In this document: positions 1 through 6,967 of the stretch, piece after piece
Layout: each line of letters opens with the position of its first letter
How positions within the stretch are numbered: the stretch's first letter is position 1
NCBI GenBank assembly: GCA_003153875.1
Contig: PMBY01000518.1
Location: 1 to 6,967 of the forward strand
DNA: 6,967 nucleotides
Direction: 5' to 3'
From: Myxococcales bacterium
Lineage (GTDB): Bacteria; Myxococcota; Polyangia; Fen-1088
Program-made: the position numbers and the translations under genes
Notes under the pieces: model-generated
What the model was told of the DNA's origin: nothing
Seen by the model: only the letters and a program-made list of their open reading frames with translations
Database searches by the model: none

Positions 1-368
1 TGATCGCCCGCGCCCTGCTCGTCGTGGGTGTACACGCCGTGGCCATCCACCCCTTGCGCGATGTCAGGCGACTGGCGCTCGACCGCCACCAGCACGCCGC
101 AGGTCTTCCAGTCGAACCCCATGGCCGAGTCCTCGTAGCCGATTCCCTTGACCACGTCGCGCACGATGGCCGGAAACTCGACCTTGGCCGTGGTGGTGAT
201 CTCGCCGGCCACCATGACGAAGCCAGTCTTGGTCAGGGTCTCGCAGGCCACGCGGCAGGTCTTGTCTTCGGCGATGATGGCGTCGAGCACGCCGTCCGAC
301 ACCTGGTCGCACAGCTTGTCAGGATGGCCTTCGGTCACACTCTCGGACGTGAACAAGTACTCAGACAT
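1..368 (-). CDS. metK: S-adenosylmethionine synthetase, N-terminal part (runs off the left edge)
   Basis: This cytoplasmic enzyme makes S-adenosylmethionine from methionine and ATP, the methyl donor of the cell. The 122 visible residues match the MetK N-terminal domain: a start [18 protein letters not shown], then [11 protein letters not shown]. His15 and Asp17 in EGHPDK correspond to the ATP/Mg2+-binding His and Asp of the family. Further on come [11 protein letters not shown] (residues 55-65), [16 protein letters not shown] (77-92) and, at the edge, the start of the GAGDQ signature. The ATG at 366-368 is the standard family start and has GGGAG at 378-382, 9 nt upstream. The segment just before GAGDQ (about residues 104-118) looks slightly longer than in E. 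coli MetK. It is divergent from vapBC. The rest of the gene lies outside the window. The family call is secure. Confidence 0.97.
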   Translation of the reverse strand, partial: MSEYLFTSESVTEGHPDKLCDQVSDGVLDAIIAEDKTCRVACETLTKTGFVMVAGEITTTAKVEFPAIVRDVVKGIGYEDSAMGFDWKTCGVLVAVERQSPDIAQGVDGHGVYTHDEQGAGD

Positions 369-377
369 ACGGCTTGT

Positions 378-382
378 CTCCC
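378..382 (-). promoter_or_regulatory. Ribosome binding site of metK
   Basis: GGGAG on the minus strand with 9 nt to the metK ATG. It supports the family-typical start. Confidence 0.6.
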
Positions 383-409
383 ATTGTCGGTTTCGGGGCG
401 GAAACGGCA

Positions 410-438
410 AGTGTCCCAGCCGAGGCATGATCCGTCAA
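410..438 (-). promoter_or_regulatory. metK: Candidate sigma70-type promoter of metK
   Basis: On the minus strand TTGACG (438-433) is followed after 17 bases by GACACT (415-410). The -35 matches the consensus in 5 of 6 positions, the -10 in only 3 of 6. RNA would start near 403, giving a leader of about 35 nt that contains the GGGAG ribosome binding site. If this is the main promoter, the structured block at 446-540 lies upstream of the transcript rather than in it. This is inferred from sequence match and spacing only. Confidence 0.35.
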
Positions 439-445
439 CCGCGAT

Positions 446-540
446 AGTGAGGTCGCGATCGGGCGACGCCGCAGCGGTCCTCCCTTTGCGCGCCGGACTG
501 CGACATGACCAGTCGCAGTTCTCGGCGGTTCGCCCTCACT
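446..540 (-). other. Nested hairpin-forming block upstream of metK
   Basis: Read on the minus strand, AGTGAGG (540-534) can pair with CCTCACT (452-446), closing the block. Just inside, GGCGA can pair with TCGCC. Further in is a strong stem: ACTGCGAC (519-512), loop TGGTCAT, GTCGCAGT (504-497), a perfect 8-bp helix extended outward by CGCCG/CGGCG. A small CCG-CTG-CGG hairpin follows on the 3' side. The layout (closing stem, long inner hairpin, small second hairpin) looks like a structured RNA leader. I compared it from memory with the SAM-I, SAM-II, SAM-IV and SAH riboswitch consensus cores and saw no match. Alternatives are a protein-binding DNA region or chance pairing in GC-rich DNA. Confidence 0.35.
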
Positions 541-631
541 GATCTGTGCGTTGGATGGGTGCCATGCCTCCATCGGCAGGTCGAAATCAGTCCAGCAGGG
601 GTGAGCCCGAACGTTGCGACCTGGAAGTCGT

Positions 632-669
632 TGCTGTCTTGACAGCAGAAATTGCGAGCATCATGATGC
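632..669 (+). promoter_or_regulatory. vapBC promoter with two overlapping palindromic operator candidates
   Basis: TTGACA (639-644), a perfect -35, is followed after 17 bases by CATGAT (662-667), which matches the -10 consensus in 4 of 6 positions. A 7-bp-arm inverted repeat, TGCTGTC-TT-GACAGCA (632-647), covers the -35. A perfect 12-bp palindrome, GCATCATGATGC (658-669), covers the -10. Their centres are 24 bp apart, a little over two helical turns, so two repressor dimers could sit on roughly the same face. VapB-type ribbon-helix-helix antitoxins normally repress their own operon by binding such sites. Predicted RNA start is near 674, at the antitoxin ATG, and no Shine-Dalgarno precedes that ATG, so a leaderless transcript is plausible. 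Confidence 0.6.
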
Positions 670-673
670 CGAC

Positions 674-937
674 ATGAGGACGACGGTGACGCTGGACAAA
701 GATGCAGAGCAACTGTTGCGTCTTGCTATGCACAAGCGTCGCAAGTCCTTCAAGGAAACCCTCAACGACGCGATCCGCACCGGGCTCGGCGCAACGCCAT
801 TGCCCAAGAATCGTCCGCGTTTCGTGATCAAGGCTCGGCCCATGGGGTTGCGCCCTGGCATCGATCCCGCCGGCCTCAACAAGCTGGCTGACGAACTGGA
901 AGCCGACGGTATCGTGGCAAAAGGCCTGGACAAGTAG
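674..937 (+). CDS. vapB: VapB-type antitoxin, ribbon-helix-helix family
   Basis: This 87-residue protein is predicted to neutralise the adjacent PIN-domain toxin and to repress the shared promoter. It starts MRTTVTLDKDAEQLL, the DNA-contacting beta strand plus first helix of a ribbon-helix-helix fold. SFKETLNDAIRTGL (residues 25-38) follows as the second helix, close to the SFKEALNEAIR pattern common in VapB proteins. The C-terminal stretch IDPAGLNKLADELEADG (63-79) is a helix of the kind that wraps the toxin. An in-frame TTG at 614 would add 20 residues unlike the family, so ATG 674 is preferred. The stop codon is followed directly by the toxin ATG with no gap, indicating one operon and translational coupling. 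The partner pairing is inferred from position and family. Confidence 0.9.
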   Translation: MRTTVTLDKDAEQLLRLAMHKRRKSFKETLNDAIRTGLGATPLPKNRPRFVIKARPMGLRPGIDPAGLNKLADELEADGIVAKGLDK

Positions 938-1399
938 ATGATCGTCCCCGACATCAACCTGCTGCTCTACGCCTACGATTCCGATTCGCCTTTCCACGGC
1001 AAGGCGACGGCATGGTGGCAAGCGTGTCTGTCGGGTGATGACCCCGTCATCATGCCCGAGGTCGTGGCCTTCGGTTTTCTTCGCGTCAGTACCAACCCCC
1101 GTGCCTTTCGTCACCCCATGACTGCCGGGGAGGCAGCCGCGCACGTCAGATCTTGGTTGGAGCAACCGGTGGTGAGGGTTCCGGAATCGGCGCCCGACCA
1201 CGTCGAGCGCGTGCTGGGACTGCTCACCGGCCTCGGCACCGCGGGCAATCTGGTGACCGATGCGCAGATCGCCGCGGTTGCCCTCGAACACGATGCCGTT
1301 GTTCACACGACCGACGCGGATTTCATCCGTTTTGGGGGCCTGCGATGGCTCAACCCACTCACCGGCGCCGGACCGACACCCTCACGCCGACGTCGCTGA
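938..1399 (+). CDS. vapC: VapC-type PIN-domain ribonuclease toxin
   Basis: This is a 153-residue PIN-domain protein, slightly longer than many VapC toxins (about 130-145). VapC toxins are Mg2+-dependent RNases that cut tRNA or rRNA and stop growth when the antitoxin is lost. The acidic residues expected for the metal site are visible: Asp5 in MIVPDINLLLYAYD, Glu41 in MPEVVAFGFLRV, Asp108 in GNLVTDAQIAAVA and Asp126 in HTTDADFIRFGGL. The fold therefore looks intact and active. The ending SRRRR is basic and lies past the domain. Translation probably depends on the antitoxin reading frame, because the ATG directly abuts the vapB stop and only a weak AAAGG lies 14 nt upstream. The RNA target cannot be read from the sequence. 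Confidence 0.92.
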   Translation: MIVPDINLLLYAYDSDSPFHGKATAWWQACLSGDDPVIMPEVVAFGFLRVSTNPRAFRHPMTAGEAAAHVRSWLEQPVVRVPESAPDHVERVLGLLTGLGTAGNLVTDAQIAAVALEHDAVVHTTDADFIRFGGLRWLNPLTGAGPTPSRRRR

Positions 1400-1427
1400 A
1401 CCACCGCACCCAACACGCGTTGCCCTG

Positions 1428-1443
1428 TGCTAGCCTTGGCTAG
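1428..1443 (+). promoter_or_regulatory. Inverted repeat and possible extended -10 just before the ClpX-like gene
   Basis: A perfect inverted repeat, CTAGCC-TT-GGCTAG (1430-1443), ends 2 nt before the GTG start of the downstream gene. It overlaps TGC-TAGCCT (1428-1436), which resembles an extended -10 element (TGn then 3 of 6 -10 matches). No clear -35 is present. If used, RNA would begin close to 1443, making the gene nearly leaderless. The repeat could be an operator or a small hairpin over the start codon. There is no Shine-Dalgarno here. Support is modest. Confidence 0.3.
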
Positions 1444-1445
1444 TC

Positions 1446-2633
<1,188 letters not shown>

Positions 2634-2639
<6 letters not shown>

Positions 2640-2773
2640 CTTGCTCACCACAGAGAGCACTGAGAACACAGAGGTCGGAAAGGAAGAAGGGGTCGGACCG
2701 GACCGAACCCAACCCTTCCCTTTCCGCTCCGGCTCTGTGACCTCTGTGCTCTCCGTGGTGCAAGAAGCTAACT
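2634..2773. repeat. 140-bp imperfect palindrome built of CACNGAG nonamers, between convergent genes
   Basis: The left arm begins AGTTAGCTT (2634-2642) and the right arm ends with its complement AAGCTAACT (2765-2773). Further in, CACCACAGAGAGCAC (2646-2660) pairs with a near-perfect partner ending at 2760. Each arm carries three consecutive 9-bp units with core CACNGAG: 2649-2675 on the plus strand and 2757-2731 on the minus strand. Purine-rich stretches (GGAAAGGAAG, and GGAAAGGGAAG on the other strand) continue each arm toward the centre. The arms include the plus-strand stop TAG (2637-2639) and overlap the minus-strand stop (2772-2774). RNA from either side would form a long hairpin, so a two-way terminator is likely. 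From general knowledge, CACAGAG-rich inverted repeats recur between genes in many environmental bacteria; their origin is not settled as far as I know. Confidence 0.85.
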
Positions 2774-3839
2774 ACGTCCCCGGCTTTTGCGGCAGATAGC
2801 CGGGCGGCGGCGCGAGCAGGAAGGCGTCCGCAGGAAGGGTCGGGTTGAGGATGCGGTCCCGGACCTTGATCTCCACGCCGTCGTCGAAATCGCGGCCCGG
2901 CTCGGCGAAGCGAATGAGCGCAGGCAACGACTGCCCGTCGTTGCGCTGCTGATCTTGGTAGGACACACGCCAACGGGCACGGGCCAACGCCGGCTGACCC
3001 GCGACCGCGACCACCTCCCAAGCGGCGACCGCAGGCGCCGGCCGGTGCAGGCTCACCCACAACTGCACACCGTCGGGCGCCTCCAGATGGAGCACGTCCG
3101 CGCCCCGATCCCACCCGACGTCGAGCGCCTTGGTTCCGTCGGGGAAGAACACGTCGCCCAAAAGGATGGCGGCCACGGCCTGGGCTGGCAGGGGAATGCG
3201 AATCAAGGAAGCCACATCATTCGCAGTCGCCAGGCCCTGGCGAAAGGTCCTTTTTGGGTGGTCAACGAAGACGAAGGCACCGTCGTGAACCGCCAGCGCG
3301 GCCACTGTGCCCTGCAACGACACCTCGGCCTCGAAGCGCAAATTGCCCCCGCGCTCGACCAGCATCTGCACCGTGCCGCGCACGCGCTCGCCTCCCAGCC
3401 AGCTCGTGGTGCGCGTCTCCAGATTCAGACTGCGCACAGCAGCCTGGCGCGCGCGCAAGGCCGCCAGTAAATCATCAGCGGTGGGAACTGGATAGGTCCG
3501 TTGCGCCGGCATAGTCGCCGCGCACGAAATCAGTAGGAAACCGATCACGAAAAGCAGTGAACGGCCGAGAAATCCGTCGCAACTGCAGCCTGTCTGGAGA
3601 TTGCCCGCCAGCGCAGGTCGGCCAGCGTGCTCCGTGAGCGGTAGCGTGGGCGGTAGCGACCAGCGTGGCCCGGTTTGCGTGGTCGACTTTCGTGAGCGCG
3701 ATCCGCGGAACGCTCTTCGCCTTTCCGCAAAACGCACACGAACTCGCTCACCCTCACGCTCGCGCGGCCCGCGAACCGGCCTTTCGGGCGGCCCGCAGTT
3801 TCCCGACGGAGGGTACATATGCACGTTCAGCCGCTGCAT
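2772..3839 (-). CDS. LolB/LolA-fold outer-membrane lipoprotein (start uncertain)
   Basis: LolB inserts lipoproteins into the outer membrane after receiving them from LolA. The body of this protein resembles that fold. AVHDGAFVFVDHPKRTFRQ (residues 183-201) followed by IRIPLPAQAVAAILLGD (213-229) parallels the LolB pattern of a beta strand ending in VD, then MPIPLNSLRQWILG. Strand-rich sequence follows and ends at PPPGYLP. A lipobox LISC gives Cys106 (codon at 3524-3522), preceded by RSLLFVIGFL. The frame is open to an ATG at 3837-3839, 3 nt after the upstream stop, with AGGG 9 nt before it. The first 90 residues are rich in Arg, Gly and Pro and look non-coding. The true start is probably nearer the lipobox, but only CTG (3611, 3557) or a too-late GTG (3548) occurs there. 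The upstream neighbour is a TPR lipoprotein. The family call is fairly sure, the exact LolB role less so. Confidence 0.72.
   Translation of the reverse strand: MQRLNVHMYPPSGNCGPPERPVRGPREREGERVRVRFAERRRAFRGSRSRKSTTQTGPRWSLPPTLPLTEHAGRPALAGNLQTGCSCDGFLGRSLLFVIGFLLISCAATMPAQRTYPVPTADDLLAALRARQAAVRSLNLETRTTSWLGGERVRGTVQMLVERGGNLRFEAEVSLQGTVAALAVHDGAFVFVDHPKRTFRQGLATANDVASLIRIPLPAQAVAAILLGDVFFPDGTKALDVGWDRGADVLHLEAPDGVQLWVSLHRPAPAVAAWEVVAVAGQPALARARWRVSYQDQQRNDGQSLPALIRFAEPGRDFDDGVEIKVRDRILNPTLPADAFLLAPPPGYLPQKPGT
3549..3836 (-). other. Doubtful N-terminal extension or untranslated spacer of the LolB-like gene
   Basis: This stretch lies between the TPR gene stop and the lipobox region of the LolB-like gene. 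Its reading frame stays open but gives an Arg/Gly/Pro-rich peptide with no domain and no membrane segment. A hydrophobic export signal only appears at its end. It holds a 12-bp tandem duplication and a 9-bp direct repeat. I see no convincing promoter or terminator. It may be an untranslated spacer, or real coding sequence that has diverged. The open frame by itself is weak evidence in DNA this GC-rich. Confidence 0.4.
3635..3658. repeat. 12-bp tandem duplication
   Basis: TGAGCGGTAGCG (3635-3646) is followed directly by TGGGCGGTAGCG (3647-3658), with one mismatch. It lies in the doubtful leader of the LolB-like gene and keeps the reading frame. A 9-bp direct repeat GCGGCCCGC also occurs nearby at 3764-3772 and 3788-3796. 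These are probably minor replication-slippage products. Confidence 0.6.
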
Positions 3840-3842
3840 CCG

Positions 3843-5612
3843 CTACCGCCCTGCCGCACGCCGGGATTCGATGCCTGCCAAGCTCTCCTCCAGCCGTCGC
3901 CGCAGGCGCTCCTCGGGTTTCTGGCTTAGGGCCTTGCGGTACGCAGCTGCGGCCCGGTCGGGCTCCGATCGTTTTGCGTAGAGATCCCCCAGGTGGGTCA
4001 GGATCTCGGCATCGACCGGGTCCAGCCGCCCGGCCTGCTCCAAGAAGAGACCGGCCTTGTCGAGTTGGCCCGCGCGAAAACTCACCCAGCCCAGGCTGTC
4101 CAACACCGCGCCGGAACCGGGATCCAATGCCGCCGCTGCCTGCAGTCGCTTGCGTGCCCTGTCCAGGTCATGGTCATGGTCGGCCGCGACGAAGCCCCAG
4201 AAATTGAGCGCCTCGACCGAGCCAGGCTTCTTCTTGATGAGCAGCTCCACCAGTTCGAGGGCGCGCTGCCAAGCGCCTCGCCTTTCTTCGATCATGGCCA
4301 AGCTCAGGGTCAGGTGTGCCTGGTCGGGATGGCTGGCCCGCAACGCCTCCAGCTTGCGCGTGGCCAAAATAGCGTCGCCGCGTTTCTCGTCGACAAAGGC
4401 CAGCGCAATCGCCGCCTCGATCTTCTGGTCCGCATGGTCGCCTGCCGCCGTCGCGGCGCTCTCTGCCGCGCGTGCCGCCTCGCTGGACTTGCCCTCATCG
4501 CGCAGCAGTTCCGCAGCCCGCACCCGCGCCTCGAAAAAGAGCGGCGAAGTCTTGGACACCGCGAGCAGAGTTGCCACCGCCTCTTCGCTGTGGTCTTGCT
4601 CCTTGAGCAATGCGGCCGCGGTCAACGCCAGCCGCGTCTTGGCGTCGTCGGACACGCCCGCCTCCTGCGCCTTCTTCACCAGCGCCAGCGCTCGGTCCAG
4701 CCGACGCGCCGAGCGCTCCAGTTCGATGTTCCCTGCCAGACCTTCGGGATCCGAGCCGGCCAGGGGAGACACCAGATCGTCGGCCAACTGCGCAGCGGCC
4801 TTGCTGTCGCCGATGCTCACCAGAAAGCGCGCGTAGGCTGCCGCGATCTCCATGGACCCGTCTCCCCTGTCCAAGGCTTCGCGAAAAACCCGCCGGGCAT
4901 CGTCGTTGCGCCCCTGGGCAGCCAAGAGCCACGCTAGCGCCGTGAGCGCCTCGATGTGGTTGGGCTCCTCGGCCAGGGTCTGCCGCAGCTGCGCTTCGCT
5001 TTGCTTCATGTCTCCTAGGGCCCAGGCCACGGCCATGAGGCGCATGTGCCCCTGAAGCGACGCCGGTTCCTGGCGACAGAGATCGGCCAGGGTGCTGGCC
5101 GCGGCTGGCACGTCGAGCGCCAGAATCTGCGCCTCTGCCAGTTCCAGATACACCGTCTCGACCGTGTCAGGCTGGTCGGCCAGATCCACCGTGCCCGCCG
5201 CTTGCCGCAGGGATTGCACCGCACCTGACACGTCACCCTGTGCTTCATGCATGTGCGCCTCGGCCATCAGGCCATCGGCCGTGACTTCGATCTTGAATGA
5301 GGCCCGGATGGCTGCGGCCGCGTCGGACGGACGCCCCAGACGCATGAAGATCTCGGCCAAGTGCGCCTGTAGCTCAGGCGATTCGTCGTCGAAAACCAGG
5401 GCCCGCTGCAACTCCGCGGCGGCGTCCTGCCAACGCTCCTCCTCCTCGTAGAGGAACGCCCGGCTGGCGTGCTCGTAGGCGCTGGCGTTCACCGAACGCG
5501 TGACGATCTGCCGGTCGTTGACCAGCTTGGTGATGGGCGGCCGGGCGGCGCAAGCCCCCAGGCACACACCCGCCAGGCCAAGAAGGACATGCCTGGCTTT
5601 TTGCGGAATCAC
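3843..5612 (-). CDS. TPR-repeat lipoprotein, partner of the LolB-like protein
   Basis: This 589-residue protein starts with a lipoprotein signal: MIPQKARHVLLGLAGVCLGAC, lipobox LGAC, with Cys21 as the lipid site and Ala-Ala after it, which fits outer-membrane sorting. The remainder is almost wholly helical tetratricopeptide repeats. Clear units lie at about 46-79, 80-113, 220-250, 433-466, 467-500, 501-534 (containing LDSLGWVSFRAGQLDKA) and 535-568 (LTHLGDLYAKRSEPDRAAAAYRKAL). The DSLGW repeat and the length match the large TPR proteins encoded just before lolB in Pseudomonas and relatives. The start is GTG at 5610-5612. An in-frame TAG at 5622-5624 excludes longer versions, and no strong Shine-Dalgarno is seen. 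The stop is 3 nt before the open frame of the LolB-like gene, so the two are likely co-transcribed. It probably acts as a periplasm-facing scaffold, but its partners are not known. Confidence 0.88.
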   Translation of the reverse strand: MIPQKARHVLLGLAGVCLGACAARPPITKLVNDRQIVTRSVNASAYEHASRAFLYEEEERWQDAAAELQRALVFDDESPELQAHLAEIFMRLGRPSDAAAAIRASFKIEVTADGLMAEAHMHEAQGDVSGAVQSLRQAAGTVDLADQPDTVETVYLELAEAQILALDVPAAASTLADLCRQEPASLQGHMRLMAVAWALGDMKQSEAQLRQTLAEEPNHIEALTALAWLLAAQGRNDDARRVFREALDRGDGSMEIAAAYARFLVSIGDSKAAAQLADDLVSPLAGSDPEGLAGNIELERSARRLDRALALVKKAQEAGVSDDAKTRLALTAAALLKEQDHSEEAVATLLAVSKTSPLFFEARVRAAELLRDEGKSSEAARAAESAATAAGDHADQKIEAAIALAFVDEKRGDAILATRKLEALRASHPDQAHLTLSLAMIEERRGAWQRALELVELLIKKKPGSVEALNFWGFVAADHDHDLDRARKRLQAAAALDPGSGAVLDSLGWVSFRAGQLDKAGLFLEQAGRLDPVDAEILTHLGDLYAKRSEPDRAAAAYRKALSQKPEERLRRRLEESLAGIESRRAAGR

Positions 5613-5679
5613 AGCATCAGGCTACCACAGGGCAGGCCGGGCGATCGGTGCTGTCTTGAGTACGCAACCCACGACGGGG

Positions 5680-6967
5680 CTACGGCACATAGATGTCGGG
5701 CTTGGGTGGATCGGCCATGCCGCTGCCGATATGGAAGCCGACATGGGCAGGCTGGTTGTACCCGGTCTGCTGTGCCGATATCTGCATGCGGTACTGCGGA
5801 TCGTGCATCAGTGTGTAGATCCGGCGCTTGGTCACATCCGTCGTGGTGTAGAGACGCAAGCCCGCGTTGTTCGTCTCGCGCCAGATGATTTCCTCGCGCC
5901 AATCGCCCAGCAAGTCTGCGATGAGCGTCGGTTGAACCTTTGCACTTTCTGACGAGCCGCAGCCGGAGCAATTCATCAGCGTGCCGCCGCCGGGCTTGGT
6001 GATCGACGTGCCAACTTGAGTCTCACGCAATTCGTCGGCGTCCCAGTAGATGAGGGAGCCGAGCCCAGCCGAGGGCGTGGCGGGCTCACCGGTGGCGCAG
6101 TTGACGCTGGCTGCGAGGCTCGAACAGGTTGCCGCGTCGGTCGCGCTGACGAAGTCGGCCGCGGCCCGACCGTTGTCGCTGCCCGTGACGGGGCCACGCA
6201 TGATCACCTCGCAAGTGAAGGCGTCGTGCACATCATACGAAGGCTGGGTTCCGTCCTCGTGGGGCATGAAGACCTGTATGCCCGTCCGTGTGGGAACAAA
6301 CACGCCCACGTGAAGCGCGTCGCTGTGGCCGAAGCCGGTCGAGCACTTGGCGGTCCCATTGCTGGCGATGGTCGACGCGCCGTAGATGATCTCCTGAGCG
6401 CCGTCGCCATCCGCATCTGCCACCATCATGCTGTGCGAGCCTTGACCCCGGTACGCGGTGCCAGCGTCGCTGTCCGCGCGCCACAACTTGCTCAGCTTGC
6501 CGTCGCGCCAATTCCAGGCGGTGACGGTCGCGCGCGTGTAATACCCGCGCGCCATCAGGATGCTCGGCCGTCCGGTCGCCGCCATGCCGGTTCCTGTGTC
6601 GCTGACAAAGGCGGCCGAGCCCAGGAAACGGTCCGCGCGGTTGCCGTAGCCGTCGCCCCAATCGGAAACCGTGCCGCGGCCCACATCGAAATTCTCGGTG
6701 GCCAGTTCTACGCCGGTGGCCCCGTCGAAGACCGTCAAGTACTCGGGCCCGGTGAGAATATAGCCGTTCGCATCGCGGTAGACAGCGCCGTCGTCATCGG
6801 CGGCCGCGGGCCCCGTGTGCAGATACGCACCGGTCCCGTCCTTGCTTCCCGGTGCTGTCTTGACCGCCAATTCGGCTTTGCCGTCGGCGTCGAAGTCGTA
6901 CACCACGAACTGGGTGTAGTGCGCTCCCGCGCGAATGTTCGGCCCCAGATCGATGCGCCAGAGGAAT
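5680..6967 (-). CDS. Rhamnogalacturonan lyase, polysaccharide lyase family 11 (5' end outside the window)
   Basis: PL11 enzymes cut the rhamnose-galacturonate backbone of pectin by beta-elimination outside the cell, using an eight-bladed propeller that binds Ca2+. About 428 C-terminal residues are visible, in frame to the right edge. They open with LWRIDLGPNIRAGAHYTQF, then the calcium-type loop DFDADGKAE (6897-6871). Next come ENFDVGRGTVSDWGDGYGNR, a second acidic loop DADGDGAQE (6417-6391), LLGDWREEIIWR (5913-5878), LMHDPQYR (5811-5788) and GYNQPAH (5763-5743). These are hallmark blocks of YesW/YesX-type lyases, so the family call is strong. Endo versus exo action cannot be decided here. 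Six cysteines lie between 6345 and 5959, four of them in an insertion at 6126-5959. The gene ends 67 nt before the TPR gene with no evident terminator. The signal peptide would lie outside the window. Confidence 0.93.
   Translation of the reverse strand, partial: FLWRIDLGPNIRAGAHYTQFVVYDFDADGKAELAVKTAPGSKDGTGAYLHTGPAAADDDGAVYRDANGYILTGPEYLTVFDGATGVELATENFDVGRGTVSDWGDGYGNRADRFLGSAAFVSDTGTGMAATGRPSILMARGYYTRATVTAWNWRDGKLSKLWRADSDAGTAYRGQGSHSMMVADADGDGAQEIIYGASTIASNGTAKCSTGFGHSDALHVGVFVPTRTGIQVFMPHEDGTQPSYDVHDAFTCEVIMRGPVTGSDNGRAAADFVSATDAATCSSLAASVNCATGEPATPSAGLGSLIYWDADELRETQVGTSITKPGGGTLMNCSGCGSSESAKVQPTLIADLLGDWREEIIWRETNNAGLRLYTTTDVTKRRIYTLMHDPQYRMQISAQQTGYNQPAHVGFHIGSGMADPPKPDIYVP

Noticed and set aside
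421..540. SAH or SAM riboswitch upstream of metK
   Set aside because: A GAGG-then-CGCTGC resemblance to the SAH motif was noticed, but the required following helix and conserved core are missing, and SAM-I, II and IV cores are also absent. It is kept only as an unnamed structured block.
24..542. 172-residue plus-strand open frame over metK
   Set aside because: It is antisense to the clearly real metK and shows no domain.
361..573. 70-residue minus-strand open frame upstream of metK
   Set aside because: It ends inside the metK start, is Arg/Pro-rich with no recognisable motif, and coincides with the hairpin block. It is a GC-rich shadow frame.
587..1306. 239-residue minus-strand open frame opposite vapBC
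   Set aside because: The plus strand encodes a convincing VapB and VapC with intact active-site residues. This frame is their antisense shadow.
5615..5617. ATG upstream of the TPR gene as an alternative start
   Set aside because: It is out of frame and reads ATG CTG TGA, stopping at once. The GTG at 5610-5612 gives the proper lipoprotein signal.
5613..5679. Terminator between the PL11 lyase and TPR genes
   Set aside because: Only 3-bp pairings were found and no T run follows, so no terminator is claimed.

Overview
This is a GC-rich window whose tight gene packing and lipoprotein-rich content fit a Gram-negative bacterium of the deltaproteobacterial/myxobacterial kind. That assignment is inferred from protein style and base composition, not from a marker gene. 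Seven protein genes are supported. Two run off the window edges: metK on the left and a polysaccharide lyase on the right.

Left part (1-1399): the N-terminal third of S-adenosylmethionine synthetase (metK) reads leftward. About 300 bp separates it from a divergent VapBC-type toxin-antitoxin pair reading rightward. That gap holds a likely metK promoter and a nested hairpin-forming block on the metK side. On the vapBC side, two perfect palindromes overlap a good -35/-10 pair, and the predicted RNA start falls almost on the antitoxin ATG, so the operon may be autoregulated and leaderless.

Middle part (1430-2773): after a 46-bp gap containing a perfect inverted repeat comes a ClpX-like AAA+ unfoldase. 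It lacks the zinc-binding domain and has an altered RKH loop, but keeps the pore loop and the IGF tripeptide that ClpX uses to dock on ClpP. It ends in a 140-bp imperfect palindrome whose arms are each made of three 9-bp CACNGAG units. The palindrome sits exactly between, and includes, the stop codons of two convergent genes.

Right part (2772-6967, all leftward): a LolB/LolA-fold lipoprotein lies just downstream of a 589-residue TPR lipoprotein. This matches the TPR-lolB gene order known from gamma- and betaproteobacteria, so the pair probably serves outer-membrane lipoprotein insertion or envelope assembly. The start of the LolB-like gene is unclear, because about 90 poorly protein-like codons precede its lipobox. 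Upstream lies the C-terminal part of a family PL11 rhamnogalacturonan lyase, a secreted pectin-degrading enzyme with an unusual cysteine-rich insertion.

No tRNA, rRNA, CRISPR array, transposase or phage gene was seen. The items most worth a second look are the nonamer palindrome at the convergent stop codons, the zinc-domain-less ClpX-like protein beside vapBC, and the structured DNA/RNA block upstream of metK.
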